DNA from: a virus
Length of the DNA stretch: 33,972 nt
Reading direction: 5' to 3' (one strand)
IMG/VR virus record: IMGVR_UViG_3300030090_000144
Location: 1-33,972 of that record
Below, piece by piece: positions 16,121 to 23,058 of this stretch (position 1 is its first letter; each line of letters opens with the position of its first letter). The position numbers and the translations under genes were made by a program. Under the pieces are notes generated by a model. The model worked only from the letters and a program-made list of their open reading frames with translations, was not told the DNA's origin and made no database searches.

Positions 16121-17419
16121 CTACGTTAGTGCTGCCGATGCTGATACCAGAATAGTATCATTACCACTGGCTGCCGTTACATAATAAGCTAAATGATATG
16201 TACCACTTGTTGATAATGTTGTAAGCACATCTGCATTTATAGCTACAAGTGCATTTGCAGTAATTGTATGATTACTTGCATTTACAAATTTTATGTTACC
16301 AGATTGTCCAGCGGCAGCGTTACTAAATGTAATCTCTGTGTTACCACTGGTGGTGCAAGTAAAATCATTACCTACTGCTAAATCAAAACTACCATCGTTT
16401 TCTGCCGTAACTGTTACACCTACAGACCTACCAGTAACCTCAACATCGTTACTTACTGTAACCTTAGTTGATGCAGTAAGGTCTATTGTTGGTGCAGTAA
16501 TTTCTACCTCTGTATCTGCATCCACATCTAGTTGCCCGTCTGTGCTAGAGCTTACAGATAAAGCACTATCTCTGAACGTCAACTTAATTGCATCATTTAA
16601 TAGTAAAGCTGAGTTATGCACATGAGTTAAGTTTACATCATTGTTTTCACCAAAATTTAAAACTGCACTATCGGAAGCTAAACTTAAATCATCGCCAACT
16701 TTTAGATCGCCAGATACATCAACTCTCGTACTGGCATTTAAGTCTATTATTGCTTCACCATCTATTGTTAGCGTGCCATCAGCAGATTGTTGTATAAAAC
16801 TAGCAGCGTCACCAAATGTAAGTTTGTTTGTGCCATTTAACGTAAGTCCAGTTCCGTCTGTATGTGTTAATGTAGTATCGGTATCTGATCCAAAACCCAG
16901 CACTGCACTATCTGATTTAAGAGTTAAATCATCTCCAACAATTAAATCGTCATCTACTGTTAGATCAACGGCAGCTAGATGTGCAAAAGCATCCACTACA
17001 TTTGCTGAACTCCCACCTCCATCTAAATAAACTGCTTTAGTTGTGCCAGGTGTTATTGTTACATTACTTCCAGAACCTTGAGATATGATAATGTTTTGTG
17101 AACCACTTGTACCATTTTCTATAAAATGTAATCGTCTAATATCATTAGGTGATATTGTGATTGTACAAGCACTATCTAATGTTCCAGTGTATTTAACATA
17201 CATGGCTCTAACACCATCATTGCCACTACCACCATCACTAGCTCCATCTGCTATTACACTTGCATGAGTATCAGCGTTAGTCGTTATTGCCTCTGTACCA
17301 AAACCTAATGCTTCACCTATAAGTTCTAAGTTTGTATTAGTTTTAGTACCCCAGTTACCCGACTGTTCACCAGTAGCCATTTCTTCGAGTCTTAAATTGT
17401 TTACAAATGTACTTGGCAT
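16121..17419 (-). CDS. Tail fibre protein with two-copy 80-residue repeat
   Basis: 432 residues. The N-terminus (STFVNNLRLEEMATGEQSGNWGTKTNTN, 3-30) is the type that attaches phage fibres to the baseplate or tail. Residues 156-322 are two tandem copies of an 80-residue unit with VGDDL-x-L-x-SDSAVL...LTH...LTF, rich in Asp and short beta strands, as in a triple-stranded beta-helix shaft. The end (GNDTILVSASAALT) is Ala/Ser-rich. It probably forms a slender trimeric fibre. The start overlaps the previous stop by one base. Confidence 0.75.
   Translation of the reverse strand: MPSTFVNNLRLEEMATGEQSGNWGTKTNTNLELIGEALGFGTEAITTNADTHASVIADGASDGGSGNDGVRAMYVKYTGTLDSACTITISPNDIRRLHFIENGTSGSQNIIISQGSGSNVTITPGTTKAVYLDGGGSSANVVDAFAHLAAVDLTVDDDLIVGDDLTLKSDSAVLGFGSDTDTTLTHTDGTGLTLNGTNKLTFGDAASFIQQSADGTLTIDGEAIIDLNASTRVDVSGDLKVGDDLSLASDSAVLNFGENNDVNLTHVHNSALLLNDAIKLTFRDSALSVSSSTDGQLDVDADTEVEITAPTIDLTASTKVTVSNDVEVTGRSVGVTVTAENDGSFDLAVGNDFTCTTSGNTEITFSNAAAGQSGNIKFVNASNHTITANALVAINADVLTTLSTSGTYHLAYYVTAASGNDTILVSASAALT
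16454..16954 (-). repeat. Two tandem 80-residue repeats within the fibre gene
   Basis: Residues 156-235 and 236-322 of the fibre align with a period of 80: DDDLIVGDDLTLKSDSAVL versus SGDLKVGDDLSLASDSAVL, LTHTDGTGLTLN versus LTHVHNSALLLN, then KLTF. The copies differ at many residues, so the duplication is old. Confidence 0.7.
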
Positions 17420-18291
17420 TATGCGACCTCTCTCCAGTTAGCTGTTTGATTTGGAACTATTAAACTATATACTAGTTCCTCTCCAGTGCTACCAGTAGCA
17501 CTAACTCCCGTTAAAGATACCACAGTTTGTGGTACTGTGACAACATCCTTTATAGATGCTTGTAAAGCAGGTAGTCTATCATTATAATCAGAAGGAACTA
17601 CTTCCGCTGTTGTAACAACAACAACATCATCATTGTTAAATGCACTTGTCATTGCAAGGCTTACTGGAGTGTTAGCAGAAACTGGCGCACCAGTTGTTGT
17701 CTCTACATTAGGAATACCATGAGTATTTAAAGTTGCACCCATGAGAGCATGATTGCTACATTGATAAAATAATGTTGGCGCACCATCAGCTACAGTTATT
17801 TCTGTGTAAGCTCCAGCTTGTCCAGCAGTGCCATTTGTCGTTACACCAGTTGTATATTCACCACCAGTTTTGTCGGCAGCAGTGTAAATTCTTAATGGAT
17901 GTCCATCATTACTAGCATCACTTTGATCGAATCTATAAGTATTGCCTTCATATAAAGTTAAAACAACATCTGCTGATGCTGTTGAGCCACCAATAGCGTA
18001 CTTGTTAGTAGATCCTTGATTGTAATATGGATGATTTGATGGATTACCAGAAACAACAGTAACAGTATATGTTACTGTACTAGCACCCGTTTGACTTATA
18101 GCAGTGGTTGCAGAAACACCTGATACGTTAACAAAAATACCTGGCACACCAACTACAGAGTTAACAGAAGCTGTTGCCTTTATTTCTGGTAAAGAAGGTG
18201 GATCATAACGAATTACAACAGGAGTTTCTTCATTCCAAGCACCATCATTCCATGCACCTCTACCCCAACCTTGTAAGGTAGTGTTTGACAA
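17419..18291 (-). CDS. Tail/fibre-associated protein with cupredoxin-like domain
   Basis: 290 residues. I take TTG 18291 as start, with AGGA nine bases upstream and the previous stop two bases before it. The N-terminus GWGRGAWNDGAWN (8-20) is a repeated W-G motif typical of marine phage tail proteins. Residues 105-192 read as a cupredoxin: LYEGNTYRFDQSD, DGHP (H131), then FYQCSNHALMG with C178, H181 and M184. His plus Cys-x2-His-x2-Met is the type-1 copper ligand set with amicyanin-like spacing. Residues around 40-80 and 193-290 hold GVSAT and PVSAN beta modules. Probably a virion surface protein; copper binding is an inference from ligands. Confidence 0.7.
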   Translation of the reverse strand: MSNTTLQGWGRGAWNDGAWNEETPVVIRYDPPSLPEIKATASVNSVVGVPGIFVNVSGVSATTAISQTGASTVTYTVTVVSGNPSNHPYYNQGSTNKYAIGGSTASADVVLTLYEGNTYRFDQSDASNDGHPLRIYTAADKTGGEYTTGVTTNGTAGQAGAYTEITVADGAPTLFYQCSNHALMGATLNTHGIPNVETTTGAPVSANTPVSLAMTSAFNNDDVVVVTTAEVVPSDYNDRLPALQASIKDVVTVPQTVVSLTGVSATGSTGEELVYSLIVPNQTANWREVA

Positions 18292-18292
18292 T

Positions 18293-18745
18293 TTAGGCTA
18301 TCCTTATAATCGCATTACTTGCATCAGCAGTTGGAAACTGAATTGTGAATGTGCCTGATGTTGATGTTTTGTTTGATACAAAATCTAAAACACATACTGC
18401 TTTATTACTATTAGTATCGTTGTATATCAAAGCACCCATTGCAGTAATTGATGCAGTTGTGAAACTTAAGTCTGCAAAATCTGTAAAAGCAGTTGTTCCA
18501 GAAGTTGTTGGTGCAACTTTAGTTAAAGTACCACCTCCAGTAGCATAAGTGCCAGTTGAACCTACTTCACCAGTTGTTGTAAACGCAGTAGTCGTAGCTC
18601 CTAATGTTGCAGTAGTAGAAGATTTACCTCCACTGCCTTCTGCATATAACGCTAATTTAAAAGCATTTCCATTAGTTGCAAAATTGTGTGTACCTAACAT
18701 TAACTCTTGTTTAAATGCAGTACACATTGCTTGTGCTATAGCCAT
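18293..18745 (-). CDS. Conserved marine-phage virion protein, unknown role
   Basis: 150 residues. A short helical start (AIAQAMCTAFKQELMLGTHNF) is followed by Ser/Thr/Gly-rich beta strands and the end FTIQFPTADASNAIIRIA. I have the impression of a family common beside tail genes of marine podoviruses; no known domain is visible. It sits two bases before the cupredoxin-like gene and is almost certainly a structural component of the tail. Confidence 0.6.
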   Translation of the reverse strand: MAIAQAMCTAFKQELMLGTHNFATNGNAFKLALYAEGSGGKSSTTATLGATTTAFTTTGEVGSTGTYATGGGTLTKVAPTTSGTTAFTDFADLSFTTASITAMGALIYNDTNSNKAVCVLDFVSNKTSTSGTFTIQFPTADASNAIIRIA

Positions 18746-18746
18746 A

Positions 18747-19034
18747 TTAGAGTCTCCTTATATATTCAGCCGTTTCCTTTTGACCACTTGATCTCAAAGC
18801 TTGTATAATTGTAGCACGCTCTTCCTTTCTTGCCAAGATAAGATAATAATAGATTATTCCTTTGAGTTGTTCTCTAAATAATTTAGCTTGTTGCTTTACA
18901 TGAGGAGGTGCATTATCTGATATACTTGCAATTTTATCTACTGCTAAATCTGCAATCTGTTCATTTTTTAATCCTCCTTTTTGTGAAGTCATAACATTAA
19001 CACTGCCTATCTCTGATACATTTACACTAAACAT
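18747..19034 (-). CDS. Small helical protein of the tail block
   Basis: 95 residues with GAGGAG seven bases before the ATG. The first 25 residues are beta-like, the rest three helices rich in charged residues (NEQIADLAVDKIASISDNAPPHV, QAKLFREQLKGIIYYYLILA, ERATIIQALRSSGQKETAEYIRRL). It overlaps the upstream gene by eight bases. It looks like a conserved phage protein of unknown function; a small connector or chaperone is possible. Confidence 0.6.
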   Translation of the reverse strand: MFSVNVSEIGSVNVMTSQKGGLKNEQIADLAVDKIASISDNAPPHVKQQAKLFREQLKGIIYYYLILARKEERATIIQALRSSGQKETAEYIRRL

Positions 19035-19749
19035 TTTTTTTCTCCTCGTAAGTTACGCCAGGTATATCCTCTCTACCAACAATATTTGGTGTCGAGTCTA
19101 ATGGATCTGGTGGATCTAATTTTGATTTTCTTGTAATTAACATACTGCCATTCGTTGCAGTAGAAACTAAAGGATCTTCTAATCTGTGATATCCATAAAA
19201 TTTTTGATCATCTGGCACATTTGTATCTAATAAAGATGAATTATAAGCAATATTTAATTTAATACCTTTTGTTGCCGCTATAGCCAGCCAAAACTCACAA
19301 CAGCCTCTTCCAGCTTCAGCAAAAGATATATTTTTGTGTGTAAAATCCATTCCATATAAATGTAACTCTTTAACATCTATATATATTGCGTATGCTAGTG
19401 CATATGCCACTGTGTTATTAAGATAAGTAAAACCAACTTTTTTTAAAACGTCTTGTAATGGATATTCAATCACATCAGGACATCTTTTATCTAACGTGCA
19501 GGAAAAAATTGGCACGTTTAATTTAACTTGCAATCTTTCAGCCATAATATCTGTTTGCTTGCCAGCATTAGGTGTATCAAGAAATCTTGATGGTGGATCT
19601 AACATAAAACACTTATCGTGATAAATGATGGAAGACATTGAGTTAATAGCCCAAACTTCATCAAACTTCTCACTACGCATTCTACTTCTTATATATTCGA
19701 AACCACTGTTGCCGAGTGCAACAATAGCAACGCTTTTAATTTTTTTCAT
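19027..19749 (-). CDS. DUF115-like (Rossmann-type) enzyme candidate in the tail block
   Basis: 240 residues. It opens with a beta strand and glycine loop, SVAIVALGNSGFEYI (6-20), then EVWAIN, FMLDPP, and LHLYGMDFTH (near 130) followed by AEAGRGCCEFWLAIAATKGIKLNIA. This order, a glycine loop, an N-terminal Asp, a GMDF motif and an Arg-Gly/Cys-Glu helix, recalls DUF115/MptE-like and related sialyltransferase-like proteins. It has no signal of a structural protein, yet lies between head-tail adaptor and tail genes. A nucleotide-sugar or modification enzyme acting on virion or host glycans is possible; the family call is tentative. Confidence 0.5.
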   Translation of the reverse strand: MKKIKSVAIVALGNSGFEYIRSRMRSEKFDEVWAINSMSSIIYHDKCFMLDPPSRFLDTPNAGKQTDIMAERLQVKLNVPIFSCTLDKRCPDVIEYPLQDVLKKVGFTYLNNTVAYALAYAIYIDVKELHLYGMDFTHKNISFAEAGRGCCEFWLAIAATKGIKLNIAYNSSLLDTNVPDDQKFYGYHRLEDPLVSTATNGSMLITRKSKLDPPDPLDSTPNIVGREDIPGVTYEEKKNV

Positions 19750-19760
19750 TTTGCTACCTT

Positions 19761-20405
19761 TTATTGTTTTGGAACTCTGACCAGACCCTCCCTTAAAGCA
19801 TCTGTATTTTCTTGTCCCTCACCATATACTTTAAGTCTACTCATGGCTTCTGTAAATCTTGCAGTATAAAGTTGTATTAAATCTGACTCACCTTTCATAA
19901 AAGTATATGCCTCAACAAGTGAAGCATACAACAAGGCATCAGGTGCATTTGTGCTTATCCATGTGCTTCCTGAATTATCAGTCGTTAACGAAGCAGGTCT
20001 ATAATAATAATGTAATTCAACGGCATAGCTGGAGTCTGGAGTTGGTGCAACTATAAATGTATTAACATCAAATGATGAATAAAATCTAGGGCTACCAGTT
20101 GTGCTTGGATTTGGAGTAAACTCCTGAATATAATTAACATCTTTTTGTAGCAAAAAAACATTTGCACTATCTTTAACATAAGACAAAGAAAAAGTTGCTA
20201 AATAATCAGATGGTTTTTCTAAAAATTTATTGCCACTTGTCATTGTTCCAGTGACATTTTTTCTAAAATAATCTAAATCAACAACTTTAAATATTCTCTC
20301 TTCAGCATTTTTTATGAAGAAAGGTATCTCTGCTACAAAAGTTGCTTCATCATTCTGTGTCCACTCTTGTATTGATGCTGTCAATGTAGTTAAGGTAAAA
20401 CTCAT
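19761..20405 (-). CDS. Head-tail adaptor/tail completion protein candidate
   Basis: 214 residues. Features: FVAEIPFFIKNAEERIFKVVDLDYFRKN (23-50), then GNKFLEKPSDYLATFSL, VELHYYYRPASL and APDALLYASLVEAYTFMKGE. This mixture of an N-terminal helix pair, beta sheet and a C-terminal helix matches a common podovirus protein I know as an adaptor or tail-tube-like component. The start overlaps the 104-residue gene by four bases. It stands next to the second adaptor-like gene (20716-21384), as expected for the portal-tail connection. Confidence 0.65.
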   Translation of the reverse strand: MSFTLTTLTASIQEWTQNDEATFVAEIPFFIKNAEERIFKVVDLDYFRKNVTGTMTSGNKFLEKPSDYLATFSLSYVKDSANVFLLQKDVNYIQEFTPNPSTTGSPRFYSSFDVNTFIVAPTPDSSYAVELHYYYRPASLTTDNSGSTWISTNAPDALLYASLVEAYTFMKGESDLIQLYTARFTEAMSRLKVYGEGQENTDALREGLVRVPKQ

Positions 20406-20716
20406 GTTGTACTCACTGTAACTGTTCCAACAGACGCTGTTGCACTAAAACTTGTTAATAAAGATCCTATGTTTCCTAATCCAGTATTAGTGTAAACAAT
20501 AAATTTTTTATTGTCATCTTTTACATCTGGTCTTGCATCTCTAATAGCTTCAAGATCTGTTCTTATTCTTGGTGGAGTTAGTTGTGGATGTTTTTCTTCA
20601 TATTCATCATAACCAACTATGCTACCATTCCACTCTTTTCTCATATCTCTTATTCTGTAACGGAATCCAGAACGATCTGATATTCTATAAGCATATTTAC
20701 CTTTAGCAAAAGCCAT
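20402..20716 (-). CDS. Small neck/tail-region protein, zinc-less variant
   Basis: 104 residues. The start MAFAKGKYAYRISDRSGFRYRIRDMRKEWNG and KHPQLTPP belong to a phage protein family in which, as I remember it, some members carry CDRCGF and CPEC zinc ligands. Here the same places are S-D-R-S (13-16) and no CxxC remains, so no zinc ribbon can form. The last 13 residues, ATASVGTVTVSTT, are the same beta module found in the tail gene at 12324-12899. Located between the two adaptor-like genes with TAATG and ATGA overlaps; function unknown. Confidence 0.65.
   Translation of the reverse strand: MAFAKGKYAYRISDRSGFRYRIRDMRKEWNGSIVGYDEYEEKHPQLTPPRIRTDLEAIRDARPDVKDDNKKFIVYTNTGLGNIGSLLTSFSATASVGTVTVSTT
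20405..20443 (-). repeat. VGTVTV module copy at a gene end
   Basis: ATASVGTVTVSTT forms the C-terminus of the 104-residue protein. It matches ATASLGTVTVSTP at 12414-12452 in another gene, about 8 kb away, at most codons. See the split tail gene. Confidence 0.6.
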
Positions 20717-21384
20717 TATCCAACCTTATAATAATCTAACTTTGGTGTAATACTAAATGAGGATCTATCTCTGTCTTCACCTATAGCTCTTTCAAACTCC
20801 TCTTCGTATACACTTTTTAATAATTGTATTCTATCTGGCGCACGTTTCATAGCTATGTAATAAGCTAATCCAGCAGTGAGACATGGAAAAAATCTAAAAG
20901 GCACTTCAAGTGTATTCACTTGAGTATCAGCATCTTGCATTCTTGTTAAAGCATCATAAACTAAAACATCAGTACTATTCTCAGGTGTTGGATATAATTT
21001 TAAATTTGGTGTTATCTGTCTATCTAAAAAATATTGTGTTGCTCGACCTGTTGTTGATTTAGTTGGAATGTTTAAATAAGTGTCTCTACTTATTCTACTC
21101 ATACTAAAATCAGTGCCTGATCTTCTTACAACTACTGATAAAACATCAATTATATCAGTTCCTAAACTATATTCAGCAGTCCCTGAAGTAAGAGATTGTG
21201 TTCTCTGTTCAATAGTCCATTGGTTCAAGCCACGATTTGCCCACTCTGCCAACATAATGTTCATAGAACGTCTGGCTGTTTGCAAATCGTAACCTGTCCT
21301 AGCTTCTAAACCACATCTTTCAAAAGCCTCTTCAATGTACTCTGCAACATCTAATTCAAAATTATTTGAACTTGAAGTTGCCAT
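20716..21384 (-). CDS. Head-tail adaptor (P22 gp4/T7 gp11-like) candidate
   Basis: 222 residues. Helical start FELDVAEYIEEAFERCGLEARTG, then TARRSMNIMLAEWANRGLNQW (37-57), a signature of podovirus adaptor proteins that dock under the portal and begin the tail. The middle is a beta region (AEYSLGTDIIDVLSVVVRR) with NLKLYPTP, and the end is helical (PDRIQLLKSVYEEEFERAI). It starts one base from the end of the Met/Lys/Gly-rich small gene. Fits with 19761-20405 as a pair of connector proteins. Confidence 0.7.
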   Translation of the reverse strand: MATSSSNNFELDVAEYIEEAFERCGLEARTGYDLQTARRSMNIMLAEWANRGLNQWTIEQRTQSLTSGTAEYSLGTDIIDVLSVVVRRSGTDFSMSRISRDTYLNIPTKSTTGRATQYFLDRQITPNLKLYPTPENSTDVLVYDALTRMQDADTQVNTLEVPFRFFPCLTAGLAYYIAMKRAPDRIQLLKSVYEEEFERAIGEDRDRSSFSITPKLDYYKVG

Positions 21385-21551
21385 TAGGCTTTACCACCCT
21401 TCTTCATTTTTTTAGCCATGCCACCACCACGCATTTTCTTCGCAGCCATGCCACCACCTCTCATTTTTTTTACTTTGCCACCCATCATCATTTTAGCAGC
21501 TTTTTTGAGTTGATCACCCATAGCATTCATTTTTCTTGGACTCATTGCCAT
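21384..21551 (-). CDS. 55-residue Met/Lys/Gly-rich basic protein
   Basis: ATG at 21551 with AGGAGA five bases upstream; stop TAA shares a base with the next ATG (TAATG). The peptide is repetitive: MMMGGKVKKMRGGG followed by MAAKKMRGGGMAKKMKKGGK, with 12 methionines and no aromatic or cysteine. It overlaps the end of the 183-residue gene by 10 bases. Coupling on both sides and the ribosome site make translation likely. A DNA-binding or capsid-packing peptide would fit its charge; nothing more can be said. Confidence 0.65.
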   Translation of the reverse strand: MAMSPRKMNAMGDQLKKAAKMMMGGKVKKMRGGGMAAKKMRGGGMAKKMKKGGKA

Positions 21552-22093
21552 TTTAGTCTCCTATAGTAAGTTTCACGTTGCTTATAAATGTCTTCAACAT
21601 CGTACCTATTATAATAATTATCATAATATCCAAGTTTCTTCAATTTATTTGCACTTTCTTGAAGCTTACTCAGTCTTTGTACGAATATTAAAGAATATTC
21701 CTCACTAACAACTTCGTCAAATGAACCATCATCTATAAGCTCATTAACGTCATCATCAGGATGGAATCCCATTAACCAAATGTCTCTTTGGTCAAACTTG
21801 TTTTGATGTATTAATTCATTTAAATTTGTTAAGTTGTTATGAAAAATTTGATTGTCTTCATAACATAAATCAATAACTATTACTAAGTCTTTGGAATCAT
21901 GGAATTTATTTATTAAAGAATAAACTATGTCATAATTGTTCGTAGTCTTTAGGGCAAAACCAACTTTATTATTTTTCCAAGCAGCTTTTGCATAAGGACA
22001 TGAGGGTAAGTTATTATAATTTTCATTAGGAATTTCTAAGGCATATTTAGACCAAGATTTAATTTCATCACAAATTTTTTGTTCTAAACTCAT
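21542..22093 (-). CDS. Uncharacterised protein with LPSCPYAKAAW motif
   Basis: 183 residues, more acidic and AT-rich than its neighbours. LPSCPYAKAAWKNNKVGF (29-46), LVIVIDLCYED and IWLMGFHPDDDVNELIDDG are the recognisable segments, suggesting an alpha/beta domain; the C-terminus is a Tyr-rich charged helix. I recall similar proteins in marine phages without an assigned function. It overlaps the DUF5872-like gene by four bases and does not look like a structural protein. An enzyme or regulator is possible. Confidence 0.65.
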   Translation of the reverse strand: MSLEQKICDEIKSWSKYALEIPNENYNNLPSCPYAKAAWKNNKVGFALKTTNNYDIVYSLINKFHDSKDLVIVIDLCYEDNQIFHNNLTNLNELIHQNKFDQRDIWLMGFHPDDDVNELIDDGSFDEVVSEEYSLIFVQRLSKLQESANKLKKLGYYDNYYNRYDVEDIYKQRETYYRRLKWQ

Positions 22094-22371
22094 TTTTTCT
22101 TTCTTCGCCTTACTGCTTGAACTCGTCTTGGCTTACCTGCTGGTTGACCTAATCTTTTCTTTTGAGCTATACGTTTTCTTTTTTCAGAAGCTGACATTTC
22201 TGATCCAGTTTTTGGAGTTTTACTGGATATTCTTTTTGATGGTCTGCAATAAGGTGTACCACGTTTTTCACCCTTTTGTCTGCCACAAGGCTTGCCAGTT
22301 CTTTGATCTTTCCAATCTTCTTTAAACCATCGTTTAAGAGAGAGACCAGCTTTTGTTTTACGAACAGCCAT
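22090..22371 (-). CDS. Small basic Cys-containing protein (DUF5872-like)
   Basis: 93 residues. LKRWFKEDWKDQRTGKPCGRQKGEKRGTPYCRPSKRIS carries the W-F-K-E-x-W-x-D and PCGR...YCRP pattern of a small basic family common in cyanophages, marine phages and some giant viruses (DUF5872, from memory). The end is almost pure Lys/Arg. It forms a run with the next five small basic genes. Role unknown; DNA packing or virion internal peptide is a guess. Confidence 0.7.
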   Translation of the reverse strand: MAVRKTKAGLSLKRWFKEDWKDQRTGKPCGRQKGEKRGTPYCRPSKRISSKTPKTGSEMSASEKRKRIAQKKRLGQPAGKPRRVQAVRRRKKK

Positions 22372-22655
22372 TATCTAAACTTTGTTACTTTTCTTCTATT
22401 GTTCATAACGACACCACAACCTCGTGCAATGTTTGGATTTTTTGTTTTTCTTTTACGAGTTCTTTTTGGCACAGAACCACCATTCTTTAGCTCAATTACA
22501 CCACCTTCTGCCTTTTTTTTAGCTTTCTTTTTGCCACCAGTTCCGTAGTTGGCTGCTCCTACCTTTCGGCATTTAGCAATAGCTCCTGAAGCATAAGCTG
22601 ATGGAAAAACTCTGTAACGAGCTTTAACTTTATGATAACAAGCGTCTTTAGGCAT
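22371..22655 (-). CDS. Small basic protein with KDACYHKVKARY motif
   Basis: 94 residues. The N-terminal KDACYHKVKARYRVFPSAYASGAIAKCRKVGA block is strongly conserved in marine phages and some large eukaryotic viruses as I know them, with two cysteines. The middle has AEGGVIELKNGGS, the GG motif repeated elsewhere in this window, and the C-terminus is NIARGCGVVMNNRRK, resembling RGRGIARPGTG at the end of the gene at 32760-33203. Overlaps the previous gene by eight bases. AAGGAAG precedes the ATG. Confidence 0.75.
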   Translation of the reverse strand: MPKDACYHKVKARYRVFPSAYASGAIAKCRKVGAANYGTGGKKKAKKKAEGGVIELKNGGSVPKRTRKRKTKNPNIARGCGVVMNNRRKVTKFR

Positions 22656-22833
22656 AATATCTTCCTTTCAATACTTTCCAACAGGTACACCAATATTTTC
22701 TTTTCATGCACTGTGGGCAATCACTTAATGGTTTACCTTTTGCTCTTAGAACTTCTCCTTTTTTTAGCGGCACAATGTGCTTTTTCAGAAAATCCTTTAG
22801 GTCTTCTGCAATTGATTTTTCTCTTCCTCGCAT
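22648..22833 (-). CDS. Small zinc-finger-like protein
   Basis: 61 residues. A helical start, then CPQCMKRKYWCTCW with C39-x2-C42-x6-C49-x-C51, able to hold one zinc ion. GGAG lies directly before the ATG with short spacing. Its first 101 bases are read in a second frame by the gene at 22733-22900, so the two share DNA. Both frames look like real proteins: this one by its cysteine cluster, the other by a conserved motif. Confidence 0.6.
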   Translation of the reverse strand: MRGREKSIAEDLKDFLKKHIVPLKKGEVLRAKGKPLSDCPQCMKRKYWCTCWKVLKGRYYA

Positions 22834-22900
22834 TACTCCACTTCCTTTTCTGGGGAGGTTTTGACACTTGACGTGACATTTGTGACCTGCCCATAACCAT
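22733..22900 (-). CDS. Small basic protein INCRRPKGFSEKAHCAAKKRR, overlapping gene
   Basis: 55 residues from ATG 22900, which overlaps the stop of the membrane-protein gene (TAATG). The C-terminal half, KRKWSNARKRKINCRRPKGF followed by SEKAHCAAKKRR, matches a pattern I know from many marine phages (I-N/D-C-x2-PKGFS-x-KAHCA). That conservation is the reason to call it, although it shares 101 bases with the zinc-finger-like gene in another frame. No clear ribosome site besides coupling to the upstream stop. Role unknown. Confidence 0.6.
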   Translation of the reverse strand: MVMGRSQMSRQVSKPPQKRKWSNARKRKINCRRPKGFSEKAHCAAKKRRSSKSKR

Positions 22901-23058
22901 TAGAAAAACTTCTCAAGAACTGCTACTCCTATGATAACTCCATAAATACCCCATAAACGAGTATCTAATTTGTTAAGTTTATTGTTTATACCATCAAATC
23001 TAGCATTACATACTGACTCATGTTTTTCCAACATTTTTAATAATTCTTTACTTGTCAT
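22900..23058 (-). CDS. 52-residue single-pass membrane protein
   Basis: ATG 23058 directly follows the TAG of the DUF6321 gene. Residues 1-34 are a charged helix (KHESVCNARFDGINNKLNKLDTR) and 35-52 a hydrophobic segment (LWGIYGVIIGVAVLEKFF) ending at the stop. The layout, short amphipathic helix then one terminal membrane segment, is like XhlA/haemolysin-type phage lysis accessory proteins. It may help the holins or anchor to the host membrane. Too short for firm assignment. Confidence 0.6.
   Translation of the reverse strand: MTSKELLKMLEKHESVCNARFDGINNKLNKLDTRLWGIYGVIIGVAVLEKFF

Noticed and set aside
16293-17030. Several plus-strand open frames opposite the fibre gene
   Set aside because: Ser/Val/Pro-rich repeats mirror the fibre's tandem repeats; they are by-products of its codon bias.
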